A stretch of 36,300 nucleotides of DNA from an uncultured Opitutia bacterium (GCA_903913915.1 CAIWNE010000069.1:1-36300), one strand, 5' to 3'; positions 23,996-32,322 are shown, counted from the stretch's first letter. Program-made: numbers and translations. The notes: generated from the letters alone by a model not told the origin.

Positions 23996-24805
23996 ATGCG
24001 CTGCCTCCTACCCCTGCTCGCTTTCGTCACCGCCTTCGCGGCCGACGCCCCTGCGCCGCTCCGCGTCTTCATCCGCTGCGGCCCCAAGACCCACGGCCCG
24101 GGCGACCATGATCATCCCGCCTTCGCGCGCGACTGGCAGCCGTTGCTCACCGCGGCCGGCATGAAGGCCTCCGTCGGCGATGCCGACGACAAAGGCGTGC
24201 AGACCTTCCCCTCCGACGACCAGCTCGCCCAGACCGACGTCCTCATCATCCACCGCCAGGGCGGCGGCGACTTCAAGCCGGACGAAAAAGCCCGCGTCGA
24301 GAAGTTCGCGGCCCGCGGCGGCAGCTTCGTCGTGATCCATGCCGGCGCGGTCGCCGGCAACGCGGCCTCCGCCGATTTCTACAAGGACCTCGTCGGCGGC
24401 TCCTGGCGCCAGAAGGTCACCAAGTGGCGCGAAGGGCCCATGGAGCTCGCGTTCGTCGACAAGGCCCACGGCATCACCAAGGACATCGCCGACTTCGGGA
24501 TGAAGGACGAGATCTACTACGACATGGACCTGCGCGACGACATCCATGCGCTCGCGACTTCCGTCACCCCGAAGAAAGGCGAGAAGCCCGACATCCAGAC
24601 GCAGCTCTGGACGTACGAGAAGGCCGGCGCCCAGCGCGCGTTCGTCTTCATCCCCGGCCACACCTACGCCAACTTCAGCCGCGTCGACGTGAAGCTCCTG
24701 CTCCTCCGCGGCATCGCGTGGGCCGGCCGCCGCGCCAACGTCGGCGAATACGACACGTGGGCGAAGGTGTCGCTCTCGCCCTACACGCCGCCTCCGGCCA
24801 AGTAG
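23996..24805 (+). CDS. secreted ThuA domain protein
   Basis: A 269-residue protein. The ATG at 23996 gives a signal peptide (MRCLLPLLAFVTAFA, cleavage near ADAPAP); a frame extension to 23969 is unlikely to be used. The mature part is a ThuA-like (trehalose-utilisation, class I glutamine amidotransferase-like) domain: CGPKTHGPGDHDHPAF, TDVLIIHRQGGGDF, ARGGSFVVIHAGAV, GITKDIADFGMKDEIYYD and FIPGHTYANF. ThuA proteins are linked to sugar metabolism and are very numerous in Verrucomicrobiota and Planctomycetota. The catalytic residues are not settled for the family. The closing GIAWAGRR is typical. It is convergent with the SRPBCC gene, with two bases between stops. Confidence 0.87.
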   Translation: MRCLLPLLAFVTAFAADAPAPLRVFIRCGPKTHGPGDHDHPAFARDWQPLLTAAGMKASVGDADDKGVQTFPSDDQLAQTDVLIIHRQGGGDFKPDEKARVEKFAARGGSFVVIHAGAVAGNAASADFYKDLVGGSWRQKVTKWREGPMELAFVDKAHGITKDIADFGMKDEIYYDMDLRDDIHALATSVTPKKGEKPDIQTQLWTYEKAGAQRAFVFIPGHTYANFSRVDVKLLLLRGIAWAGRRANVGEYDTWAKVSLSPYTPPPAK

Positions 24806-24807
24806 GC

Positions 24808-25329
24808 CTAGCAGCCGAGGATCTCGCGGATCTTCGCGCGGCGATAGCGGAAGATGCGGTGGACCTTCGACTTCACGAACGGATAGGCGACCTCGCCGAT
24901 CGGCCAGAGCGGCAGCTTGTAGAGGACTTCGTCGTCCATGCGCGTCTTGCCGCCTTCGTCGGCGAACGTGTGCGTATGGAACCAGACGGCGTACGGGCCC
25001 TTGACCTGCTCGTCGGCGAAGGCGTAAGGCGGCTCCCAGTGGGTGATGCGCGTGCGCCAGCCGAACGGCACGCCGCTCATCTTCAGGTCATAGTCGATCA
25101 AGGCGCCCTGCCTCATCACGATCGGCAGCGGGGTCTTGATGCGGAAGCTCAGTTCCGGCGGGGTGATCGCCTGGAGGTTCTCGGCCTTGGAGAAGAATTC
25201 GAACACCTGCTCGATGGGCAGCGGCAGGAGCGTGCTTTCGAAGTAGCGGTGGACGCCGGTGGGGAGCGAGTTCGGTTTCGCGAGATGGTCGCGGCGGTGG
25301 GCGCGGATGACGTCGCTGTAATCGGACAC
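24808..25329 (-). CDS. SRPBCC family ligand-binding protein (COG4276-like)
   Basis: A 173-residue single-domain protein of the SRPBCC/START-like fold, which forms a deep hydrophobic pocket. Typical phrases are YFESTLLPLPIEQVFEFFSK, LQAITPPELSFRI, GALIDYDLKMSGVPFGWRTR, TRMDDEVLYKLP and a basic tail KVHRIFRYRRAKI. The start is placed at a GTG (25329) giving MSDYSDVIRAHRR. The frame is open for a further 100 codons but that portion overlaps the divergent gene at 25447 and has no family resemblance. COG4276 proteins are often fused or adjacent to TIGR01777 epimerases; one lies about 5 kb away. The ligand is unknown. Confidence 0.83.
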   Translation of the reverse strand: MSDYSDVIRAHRRDHLAKPNSLPTGVHRYFESTLLPLPIEQVFEFFSKAENLQAITPPELSFRIKTPLPIVMRQGALIDYDLKMSGVPFGWRTRITHWEPPYAFADEQVKGPYAVWFHTHTFADEGGKTRMDDEVLYKLPLWPIGEVAYPFVKSKVHRIFRYRRAKIREILGC

Positions 25330-25446
25330 GGTGGGTGGCGTTGAAGGCAGGCTGGCGGGCCGCAGGCGGGGTGTCAAGGGACGCCCATAGGGCAAGGGCG
25401 TGCGGCGGGCACCGCCCGGGCTTCCCTTGGAGGACACCCTTTTCCA

Positions 25447-25977
25447 ATGGCCTCCCCCCATTCCCGTCGCAAGACCACCGGCGCCTTCGGCAACAACAAG
25501 CCCCGCGACATCAAGCGCGACTTCTCCCGCCCTGAGCCGGCCCCGGTCGACACGACCCCGCGGGAGCTCAATCTTGCCGACAGGTTCAGCCTTTATGCGG
25601 AGATCATCATGGAAGATGCGACCCGCGACAGCCACCTCACCCAGAAAGGTGCGATTAAGAAGGCGATGGAAGGCGCATTAAGGATTTCCCAAGCCTGCTG
25701 GAATGCCGCCGTCGAAGGACCTGAGGGAGTTAAAAAGACCAAGGAGCACCTCTTCAGCCAGCTCGGAAAGACGATTTCCAAAGAGCAGCTCGAAGAACTG
25801 ATCGACGAAATGGTGAAGCGGAAGAACGAGATGTACCCCGACGACAAGGTGCTTATCACCAACGTCCTCCCCGACTTCAAATACAAGGGGCCCATGCGTT
25901 TCCGTATCCAGGCTGTGAACATCAACCCCGAAGGCGTGAGCAAGGCAGACCTCTCCGACCTCATCGGAGGAAAGTAA
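25447..25977 (+). CDS. protein of unknown function
   Basis: A 176-residue soluble protein that I do not recognise. The first 40 residues are basic, Pro-rich and probably disordered (SPHSRRKTTGAFGNNKPRDI). From about 42 it is helical: NLADRFSLYAEIIMED, GAIKKAMEGALRISQACWNA, and a charged stretch SKEQLEELIDEMVKRKNEMY. The end (FKYKGPMRFRIQAVNINPEG) is more strand-like. No signal peptide, membrane segment or catalytic motif stands out. Codon use in the middle is somewhat less GC-biased than in neighbours. It is divergent from the SRPBCC gene, and a GGAGG sequence lies 12 bases before the ATG. The pyrC gene follows on the same strand after about 50 bases. Confidence 0.75.
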   Translation: MASPHSRRKTTGAFGNNKPRDIKRDFSRPEPAPVDTTPRELNLADRFSLYAEIIMEDATRDSHLTQKGAIKKAMEGALRISQACWNAAVEGPEGVKKTKEHLFSQLGKTISKEQLEELIDEMVKRKNEMYPDDKVLITNVLPDFKYKGPMRFRIQAVNINPEGVSKADLSDLIGGK

Positions 25978-26030
25978 GGGGCCTTTTCCCGTTTGCGGTG
26001 GCCGTGGTTTCAGGCTGAATGAGCCTGCCC

Positions 26031-27377
26031 ATGTCCACCGTCGTCCTCCGCAACGCCGAGATCATCAACGAAGGCCGTCGCCTCCGCGCCGACGTCCTCA
26101 TCCGCGCCGGCCGCATCGAGCGGATCGGCACGATTCCGGCCGGCACGAAAGCCGACCAGGAATACGACCTGACAGGGAAGCTACTTCTGCCCGGTCTCAT
26201 CGACGACCAGGTGCACTTCCGCGAGCCCGGCCTGACCCATAAGGCGTGCATCGCCAGCGAAGCCCGCGCGGCCGTCGCCGGCGGGGTGACGTCGTTCATG
26301 GAGATGCCGAACACGAACCCGACGGCCACGAACCATGAGGAACTCGAGAAGAAGTTCGCCATCGGCGCGGCGACCTCGGTCGCCAACTACTCCTTCTTCT
26401 TCGGCGCGACCAATACCAACCTCGACGCCGTCAAGGCCACCGATCCGCGCAAGGTCTGCGGCGTGAAGGTCTTCATGGGCTCCTCGACCGGCGACATGCT
26501 CGTCGACCGCGCGGAGACGCTCGAAGGCATCTTCCGCCACTCCCCCACCCTCATCGCGACGCATTGCGAGGACACCCCCCGCATCAAGGCCGCCGAAGCC
26601 GCCGCCAAGGCGAAGTGGGGCGAAGACGTCCCCGCCGGCGAACACCCGCGCATCCGCGACGCCGAAGCCTGCTACGCCTCCTCGTCGATGGCCGCCGAGC
26701 TGGCCCGGCGCCCTGACGCGCGCCTGCACATCCTGCACATCACGACGGCGAAGGAGCTCTCGCTCTTCAGCGCGGCGCCGCTCAAGGGCAAACGCCTGAC
26801 CGCCGAAGCCTGCGTGCACCACCTCTGGTTCGCCGAAGAGGACTACGCCCGCCTCGGCCACCAGATCAAATGCAACCCGGCCGTGAAGACGTCCGCCGAT
26901 CGCGCCGCGGTGCGCGCGGCCGTGGCCGCCGGAGTCATCGACGTCATCGCGACCGACCACGCCCCGCACACGCGCGAGGAGAAGGCGCAGACCTACTTCA
27001 AGGCCCCGTCGGGCCTGCCGCTCGTCCAGCATTCGCTCCAGGTCCTCCTCGACCTCGTCGCGCAGGGCGTGCTCACGCTCGAGACCGCCGTCGAACGCGC
27101 CTGCCACGCCCCCGCCGTGCTCTTCGGCGTCGAAGGCCGCGGCTTCGTCCGCGAAGGCTGCTGGGCCGACCTCGTCGTCGTGGACCCCAAGAAGCCCTAC
27201 ACGGTCAAGACCGGCAACATCCTCTACCAGTGCGCCTGGTCGCCCCTCGAAGGCCACACCTTCGGCAGCACCATCGAACGCACCTTCGTCAACGGCGTCT
27301 GCGTCTTCGAAGACGGCCAGATCCGCCCCGACGCGCCGAAAGGCATGCGGCTGACGTTCGATGGGAATGCGCGGTAG
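26031..27377 (+). CDS. pyrC: dihydroorotase, class I type, QxH metal motif
   Basis: A 448-residue dihydroorotase (pyrimidine synthesis; carbamoyl aspartate to dihydroorotate) of the amidohydrolase superfamily. The start MSTVVLRNAEIINEGR at 26031 matches the usual N-terminus; an ATG 12 bases earlier is possible. The first metal motif reads LPGLIDDQVHFREPG, where most class I enzymes have HVHxREPG, so the first His is Gln. This is, as far as I recall, the form common in Bacteroidetes-type enzymes. The bridging Lys lies in GVKVFMGSSTG; metal histidines lie in ATHCED and ILHITT; the catalytic Asp is in IATDHAPHT. Length and order are typical, so it is probably active. Confidence 0.92.
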   Translation: MSTVVLRNAEIINEGRRLRADVLIRAGRIERIGTIPAGTKADQEYDLTGKLLLPGLIDDQVHFREPGLTHKACIASEARAAVAGGVTSFMEMPNTNPTATNHEELEKKFAIGAATSVANYSFFFGATNTNLDAVKATDPRKVCGVKVFMGSSTGDMLVDRAETLEGIFRHSPTLIATHCEDTPRIKAAEAAAKAKWGEDVPAGEHPRIRDAEACYASSSMAAELARRPDARLHILHITTAKELSLFSAAPLKGKRLTAEACVHHLWFAEEDYARLGHQIKCNPAVKTSADRAAVRAAVAAGVIDVIATDHAPHTREEKAQTYFKAPSGLPLVQHSLQVLLDLVAQGVLTLETAVERACHAPAVLFGVEGRGFVREGCWADLVVVDPKKPYTVKTGNILYQCAWSPLEGHTFGSTIERTFVNGVCVFEDGQIRPDAPKGMRLTFDGNAR

Positions 27378-27378
27378 T

Positions 27379-27410
27379 TGCGGTTGGCGGTTAGCGGTAA
27401 GCGGTTGGGA
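27379..27410 (+). repeat. GCGGTTGGCGG element (family D)
   Basis: TGCGGTTGGCGGTTAGCGGT, then AAGCGGTTGGGA: tandem GCGGTTnGCGGT units directly after the pyrC stop. The rest of the gap to tgt (27411-27594) holds only an 8-base inverted repeat GGATTGAG/CTCAATCC (27426 and 27471). Confidence 0.6.
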
Positions 27411-27594
27411 AAATGCCGCTGAAGAGGATTGAGTTGAAAAGATGGTAGGCTTGAGCGGACCCGTGCCTTTCTCAATCCAGCCCTCCACTCAGTCCTCAAT
27501 TCAGACCTCCCCTGCCGAACAGGGTACCTGAACGCTATCCGCTTGTGTTGTCTTCGGCCCTAAACTCCATACTCCCGACCCTAGCCCCCGCGCC

Positions 27595-28737
27595 ATGTTC
27601 ACCCTCCTGAAGACCGATACGACGACGGCCGCCCGCCTCGGCGTCCTGAAGACCCCCCACGGGGAGGTCCGCACGCCGGTCTTCATGCCGGTGGGCACGC
27701 AGGCCACGGTCAAAGGCCTCTCGCCGCAACAGGTCGCCGAGACGGGCGCCCAGATCCTGCTCAGCAACACCTACCACCTGAACCTGCGCCCGGGCCGAGA
27801 GATCGTGCGCGCCGCCGGCGGTCTCCATAAGTTCATGCACTGGGACAAGCCGATCCTCACGGACAGCGGCGGCTTCCAGGTCTTCTCGCTCGCGAAGCTC
27901 CGCACGATCACCGACGAGGGCATCCACTTCAGCTCACACCTCGACGGCAACAAGCTGTTCCTCGACGTGAAGGACTGCTTCGACATCCAGGACGCGCTCG
28001 GCTCCGACATCGCGATGGTGCTCGACGAGTGCCCGCCCTACCCCTGCGACCGCGCCTCGTGCGAAGTCGCGGTGAACCGCTCCATCCGCTGGGCGAAGGA
28101 GATGCTCCAGCTGGCCAAGGACCGCGGCTTCCTCGCCTCGGGCCGCCACCTGTTCTGCATCAACCAGGGCTCGGTCTACGACGACCTTCGCATCCGCTGC
28201 GCCGAAGAACTCGGCGGACTCGACTTCCCCGGCCATGCCATCGGCGGCGTGAGCGTCGGCGAACCCGAGGAGCACATGCTCCACCAGGTCGGCCTGGTCG
28301 CCCCGCTCCTGCCCAAGAACAAGCCCCGCTACGTCATGGGCGTCGGCACCCCGCCCCAGCTCCTCCGCATGGTCGCCCTCGGGGCCGACATGTTCGACTG
28401 CACGATGCCCACCCGTATCGGCCGCCACGGCGGCGCGTTCACGCCCGACGGCCCGATCAGCGTGAAGCACCTGCGCTACCGCGAAGACCACCGTCCGCTC
28501 GTCGAAGGCATGGACAACTACACCTGCCGCCATTTCTCGCGCGCCTACCTGCGTCACCTGCATCACGCCGGCGAACAGCTCGGCGGCACCCTGCTCGCCC
28601 TGCACAACATCCACTTCCTCCAGGACCTCATGGCCCAGGCCCATGCGCACATCGCCGCGGGCGATTTCGCCTCCTGGTCCAAGGCCTGGTGCGAACGCTA
28701 CGAAGCCGGCGCGAAGGACGAGATTCCCGCGGACTAG
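27595..28737 (+). CDS. tgt: queuine/preQ1 tRNA-ribosyltransferase, zinc site incomplete
   Basis: Tgt (380 residues) exchanges guanine-34 for preQ1 in tRNAs for Asp, Asn, His and Tyr. Key residues are present: Asp90 in LTDSGGFQVFSL, the base-pocket Asp in LDECPPYPCDR (144), GGVSVGEP (217-224), and the nucleophile Asp268 in DMFDCTMPTR with the tRNA-recognition TRIGRHGGAFT. The family's structural zinc site is CxCx2C...H. Here the positions are Met306, Asn308, Cys311 and His337, so two of the three cysteines are missing (EGMDNYTCRHFSRAYLRHL). The rest of the C-terminal domain is well conserved. It starts within 220 bases of pyrC on the same strand, but a repeat-bearing gap separates them. Confidence 0.95.
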   Translation: MFTLLKTDTTTAARLGVLKTPHGEVRTPVFMPVGTQATVKGLSPQQVAETGAQILLSNTYHLNLRPGREIVRAAGGLHKFMHWDKPILTDSGGFQVFSLAKLRTITDEGIHFSSHLDGNKLFLDVKDCFDIQDALGSDIAMVLDECPPYPCDRASCEVAVNRSIRWAKEMLQLAKDRGFLASGRHLFCINQGSVYDDLRIRCAEELGGLDFPGHAIGGVSVGEPEEHMLHQVGLVAPLLPKNKPRYVMGVGTPPQLLRMVALGADMFDCTMPTRIGRHGGAFTPDGPISVKHLRYREDHRPLVEGMDNYTCRHFSRAYLRHLHHAGEQLGGTLLALHNIHFLQDLMAQAHAHIAAGDFASWSKAWCERYEAGAKDEIPAD

Positions 28738-28749
28738 AGGCAGGCACAG

Positions 28750-28775
28750 AGGGAGACCGGAAACCGGGAGATTGG
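28750..28775 (-). repeat. GGAAACCGG element (family C short form)
   Basis: GGGAGACCGGAAACCGGGAG, then ATTGG, immediately followed by a REPIN. Confidence 0.5.
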
Positions 28776-28780
28776 ATCGA

Positions 28781-28836
28781 GGTAGGGTCGAGCATCCCTG
28801 CTCGACCGCGGCCGACCAAGGATGGTCGGCCCTACC
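28781..28836. repeat. REPIN-like double palindrome, family B
   Basis: GGTAGGGTCGAGCATCCCTG with CTCGACC, GCGG, then CCGACCAAGGATGGTCGG and CCCTACC. It lies between the convergent tgt and Fe-S carrier genes; a decayed GGTAG piece follows at about 28841. Confidence 0.85.
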
Positions 28837-28887
28837 ATAAGGTAGCACACGGGGCGTCCCTACCCAACGCCTTGCTTTACCCTGCGG

Positions 28888-29256
28888 TCAAAGCGAGAAA
28901 CTCTCCCCGCAGGAACAGCTGGCCTTGGCGTTGGGGTTCGAGAACTTGAATCCGCCTCCGATCATCTTGTCGGAGTAGTCGAGCTGCGTGCCCCGGAGAT
29001 AGAGGGCCGACTTCGGATCGACCAGGACTTCGACTCCTTCTGAGCGGACGAGGATGTCGGCCGGCTTGGCCTCGCCGACGAAACGCATCTTGTAGGAAAG
29101 CCCGTTGCAGCCTCCCCCGGAGATCGCGACCCGGAGGAAATTGCCTTGGGCCTCCCGGGCCGCCAATGCGCGGACCTTGACCCCGGCCGGAGCCGTCAGG
29201 CGGATCAGGCGCTCGTCGGCGACGCGCGGGCTGGCGGCTGCGGTGGTGGTATCCAT
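28888..29256 (-). CDS. A-type iron-sulfur cluster carrier (IscA/ErpA/SufA family)
   Basis: A 122-residue protein carrying or scaffolding Fe-S clusters for delivery to target enzymes. The three conserved cysteines are Cys50 (ISGGGCNGLSYKM) and Cys114/Cys116 (KASCSCGESF). The middle phrase VLVDPKSALYLRGTQLDYSD and GGGFKFSNPNA are diagnostic. An extra N-terminal tail of about 15 Thr/Ala-rich residues precedes the core; no shorter Met start exists before LIRLTAPA. The sequence alone does not separate IscA, ErpA and SufA types, and no isc or suf partner genes are in the window. It is divergent from the tRNA-Val gene. Possible clients here include IspH. Confidence 0.93.
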   Translation of the reverse strand: MDTTTAAASPRVADERLIRLTAPAGVKVRALAAREAQGNFLRVAISGGGCNGLSYKMRFVGEAKPADILVRSEGVEVLVDPKSALYLRGTQLDYSDKMIGGGFKFSNPNAKASCSCGESFSL

Positions 29257-29380
29257 CTCCGCGTAAAATGGCGGCGAACTCCCTCAAAGACAAGCCGCCA
29301 CGCCGATCAGGCCCCTCCCTGCAGGAAAACAGGCTTGCCCGCCTCCCTCCCCGGAGGGATATGATGCCTTCCCGGGTAAC

Positions 29381-29457
29381 GGTCGCGTAGCTCAGTTGGT
29401 TAGAGCGCAGCATTCACATTGCTGAAGTCACAGGTTCAAGTCCTGTCGCGACCACCA
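29381..29457 (+). tRNA. tRNA-Val (anticodon CAC)
   Basis: A complete 77-base cloverleaf including encoded CCA. Acceptor GGTCGCG (29381-29387) pairs with CGCGACC (29447-29453), followed by A and CCA. The D-arm is GCTCAGTTGGTTAGAGC. Anticodon stem CAGCA/TGCTG holds loop TTCACAT with anticodon CAC at 29415-29417. The T-arm is ACAGG-TTCAAGT-CCTGT. It reads GTG valine codons. Confidence 0.96.
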
Positions 29458-29506
29458 CCCGGGATCGCTTCGCCGGCCTGACATCGTCCGGAGGATTCTA
29501 TTAGTT

Positions 29507-29512
29507 TATAAT
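29507..29512 (+). promoter_or_regulatory. possible -10 element in AT-rich patch
   Basis: TATAAT within an AT-rich island (29495-29515) between the tRNA and the next gene. A CTGACA lies 23 bases upstream, too far for a standard -35. An inverted repeat TAATTAGG/CCTAATTA (29529-29536 and 29556-29563) follows and could be an operator or a hairpin in the leader. Confidence 0.25.
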
Positions 29513-29649
29513 ATTACCTCCCGGATTGTAATTAGGTGTTCCCAGCAAACTGTCGCCTAATTATTCCATGGACCTTCGCTGGCGTCTCCTTGCGGGCCGA
29601 CGCCAGCGAGCCGACCTCTCCTTTCCTCCCGCCCTCCTTTCCGCCTCAG

Positions 29650-29997
29650 ATGTCCGAGTCTTCGAAACTGCCCGACGGTCTTCCCGAGCTCCTCGCCCAC
29701 CTCCACGAACGACAGGAGAAGCGCGGCAACTGCACCATGAGGGACCGGGCCGAGCTCTGGCTCCGCTTCGGCGGTGAGCAGATGGACATCAGCCCGCCCA
29801 ACTTCCACCACGCCCTGGCCACGTGGCTGGCCAACGCCGGCCTGGTCCACAAGGACAAGACGCAGGACGTCGCCGCGGTCCTCTACTGCCTCGGCGTCAC
29901 GAACTCCAACAACCTCTTCCAGAAGGTCAACCAGGGCAAGCTCGTCGCGCTGGGCATCGGCAAGAACGGCCGACGCAACGCGAAGAGCAAGAAGTAG
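29650..29997 (+). CDS. small protein of unknown function
   Basis: A 115-residue soluble protein that I cannot assign. The ATG at 29650 starts MSESSKLPDGLPELLAHLHE. The body is helical with a charged start (HERQEKRGNCTMRDRAELWL), a central FHHALATWLANAGLVHKDKT that resembles a small helical or winged-helix DNA-binding unit, and a basic end (GIGKNGRRNAKSKK). The basic tail suggests nucleic-acid contact, but nothing more specific can be said. The frame is open 114 bases further upstream, but that part overlaps an AT-rich leader and does not look coding. It is convergent with priA, with nine bases between the stops. Confidence 0.72.
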   Translation: MSESSKLPDGLPELLAHLHERQEKRGNCTMRDRAELWLRFGGEQMDISPPNFHHALATWLANAGLVHKDKTQDVAAVLYCLGVTNSNNLFQKVNQGKLVALGIGKNGRRNAKSKK

Positions 29998-30006
29998 GCC
30001 GGCGCC

Positions 30007-32265
30007 TCAGGCGCAGTCCTGGGCGTCGACGTCGATGACGTCGATGACATCCTCGTCGCCGAGGATCTTCCCGCGGAGCGGCAACAGGGCCGCGAGGAGC
30101 GACTTCACGCCGGTGACGAGATACCAGATGTGCACGCGGTGCTGGTCCTGGACTTTCTCGAACGGACACGGCGCCGGGCCGCGGATCTCACAGAGGCCGG
30201 GGTGCAGCCGTTCGAGTTCCTTCACCCAAGCGTCGGCGACGAAGTTGACCTTCTCCGCGTTGCGGCCGCGGAAGACATGCCGGATGAGATGACGTTCCGG
30301 CGGGTAGCCGAACTCCGAGCGCTTCTCGAGCTCGGCGGCGGCGAAGCCGTGGAAATCGAGTCGCTTGGCGAACTGGATCGGATCGGAAGCCGGCTGGAAG
30401 CTCTGGACGACGACCACGCCTTCGAGGTTACCGCGGCCGGCGCGGCCGGCGACCTGGGTGAGCAGCTGGAAGGTACGCTCGGCGGCGCGGAAGTCCGGCA
30501 GCTGCAGCGAGAGGTCTGCGTCCAGGATGCCGACGAGCGTCACCCGCGGGAAGTCGAGCCCCTTGGCGATCATCTGCGTACCGAGGAGCATGTCGTATTT
30601 CCCGGCACGGAAATCCGAGAGGACCTTGCGGAACAGGTCCTTCTTGCCCATGGTATCCGCATCGATGCGGGCCACGCGGGCGCGGGGGAACAGCTGGGCG
30701 ATGGTCTCCTCGACCTTCTGGGTGCCGTACCCCTTCCAGCGGACCTTCGGGGAGCGGCAGCTCGGGCAGAGCACCGGGGCGCGCTCCTGGTGGTTGCACA
30801 GGTGGCAGCGGGCGGTGTCGTCGGTCCGGTGGAGCGTCAGCGAGACGCTGCAACGCTTGCACTGCACGGCCTCGCCGCAATCCGGGCAGACCAGCGAGCG
30901 CGAATGGCCGCGTCGGTTCAGGAAGAGGATGGACTGCTCGCGGCGTTCGAGGCGGGCGCGGATGCCATCGGTGAGCTCGCGAGAGAGGATGTGCTGTCCC
31001 TTCGCATGCAGGACCTCGCGGCGCATGTCCACGATGCGGAACGCCGGCATCGGACGGTCGTCCACGCGTTTCGCCATCACGTCCAAGGCGTAGCGGCCGG
31101 CCGAAGCGTTCTTCCAGGTCTCCAGCGAAGGCGTCGCCGAACCCAGGACGCAGGCCGCGCCGAGGATAGAAGCGCGCATCACCGCGACATCGCGGCCGTG
31201 ATACATCGGCGTCTCGCCCTGCTTGAAGGAAGGCTCGTGCTCCTCGTCGACCACGATCAGCCGGAGGTTCGGCAGCGGGGCGAAGACCGCCGAGCGGGCG
31301 CCGACCACCACCCTCGCCTGCCCGAGCGACATCGCCATCCAGGCGTCGAAACGTTCGCCGGCGGAAAGATGGCTGTGCCATACGACCACCTTGGCGCCAA
31401 GGTCGGCGAGGCGGGAACGGAGCCGGCCGACCGTCTGCGGCGTGAGCGCGACTTCGGGGACGAGGAAGATCGCCGAGCCTCCTTCGGCCACGACCTTGCG
31501 GATGAGCGCCACGTAGACCTCGGTCTTGCCGGAGCCGGTGACGCCGTGGAGCAGATGCGCCCGGAAGGCCTTTGAATCGAGGGTCTTCGTCACGGAATCG
31601 ACCGCGGCGACCTGCTCGGGGTTCAGTGTGTGTCCGGCCGAGGCGACGGTCTCCCCTTCGGCGTAAGGATCGTTGTAAGCCACGCGCCAGAGGACGCTGG
31701 CGTCCTCCTTGACCGTGCCGGCCTTGATGAGGGCGTCCACGGCCTGCTGGGCGACGCCGAGGCCTTCGACCATCTTGGCACGATCGGCGGGCTCCTTCTG
31801 ACCGGAAAGGTAATCGATGACCTGCGCCTGGCGCGGGGCCTTCTTGCGGAGCTTCGCAAGCGCCTCGGCTTCGGGCGGCGCGACAAGCGTGAGCAGGCGA
31901 CGCAGCACCGGGCGGACGCCTTTGCGGACCGCGGCGGGCAGGACGGTCTCCAGGACGGAGTTCAGCCCGCAGCCGTAGTAACTCGCCATCCATTCGGCCA
32001 GCTTGCAGCAGTCCGGCGTCATCACCGGTTGCTCGTGTTCGAGCGAGATCACGCTGCGCAGGCGCGCGGAGGGAGGGGGCTCGGCCGGATATTTCCAGAC
32101 CACGCCGATGCTCGTGCGGCCGCCAAGCGGCACGCGGACCAGCTGGCCGACCTGCAGGATATCCTTCAGCGCCGCGGGCACGGAATACGAGTAGGCCCGG
32201 GCCCCGCCGTCGAACGGGACCACCTCGGCGACGCCGGGTTCGATTTCTCCGAAGAGATCGGGCAC
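30007..32265 (-). CDS. priA: primosomal protein N', replication restart helicase
   Basis: PriA (752 residues) is the 3'-5' superfamily 2 helicase that reloads the replicative helicase at stalled forks. The N-terminal DNA-binding domain (residues 1-110) precedes Walker A GVTGSGKTEVY (241-251) and DEEH (340-343). Motif GSATPSLE is at 375-382. The zinc-binding insertion has all eight cysteines: 460, 463, 469, 472, 487, 490, 500 and 503. GTQMIAKGLDFP and QVAGRAGRG follow. The C-terminus ends in an unusually acidic tail (DEDVIDVIDVDAQD). It is the last gene in the minus-strand run from gatA, 57 bases after the SGNH hydrolase gene. Confidence 0.97.
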   Translation of the reverse strand: MPDLFGEIEPGVAEVVPFDGGARAYSYSVPAALKDILQVGQLVRVPLGGRTSIGVVWKYPAEPPPSARLRSVISLEHEQPVMTPDCCKLAEWMASYYGCGLNSVLETVLPAAVRKGVRPVLRRLLTLVAPPEAEALAKLRKKAPRQAQVIDYLSGQKEPADRAKMVEGLGVAQQAVDALIKAGTVKEDASVLWRVAYNDPYAEGETVASAGHTLNPEQVAAVDSVTKTLDSKAFRAHLLHGVTGSGKTEVYVALIRKVVAEGGSAIFLVPEVALTPQTVGRLRSRLADLGAKVVVWHSHLSAGERFDAWMAMSLGQARVVVGARSAVFAPLPNLRLIVVDEEHEPSFKQGETPMYHGRDVAVMRASILGAACVLGSATPSLETWKNASAGRYALDVMAKRVDDRPMPAFRIVDMRREVLHAKGQHILSRELTDGIRARLERREQSILFLNRRGHSRSLVCPDCGEAVQCKRCSVSLTLHRTDDTARCHLCNHQERAPVLCPSCRSPKVRWKGYGTQKVEETIAQLFPRARVARIDADTMGKKDLFRKVLSDFRAGKYDMLLGTQMIAKGLDFPRVTLVGILDADLSLQLPDFRAAERTFQLLTQVAGRAGRGNLEGVVVVQSFQPASDPIQFAKRLDFHGFAAAELEKRSEFGYPPERHLIRHVFRGRNAEKVNFVADAWVKELERLHPGLCEIRGPAPCPFEKVQDQHRVHIWYLVTGVKSLLAALLPLRGKILGDEDVIDVIDVDAQDCA

Positions 32266-32322
32266 AGGGGTAGCCTCGCCGAGGCGAAGCGGGGATTCAA
32301 GCGAGGGTTACCGACCGGACCC

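Noticed and set aside
25330-25635. In-frame extension of the SRPBCC gene by about 100 codons.
   Set aside because: It overlaps the divergent unknown gene at 25447 and shows no family similarity; a GTG at 25329 gives a normal-length protein.
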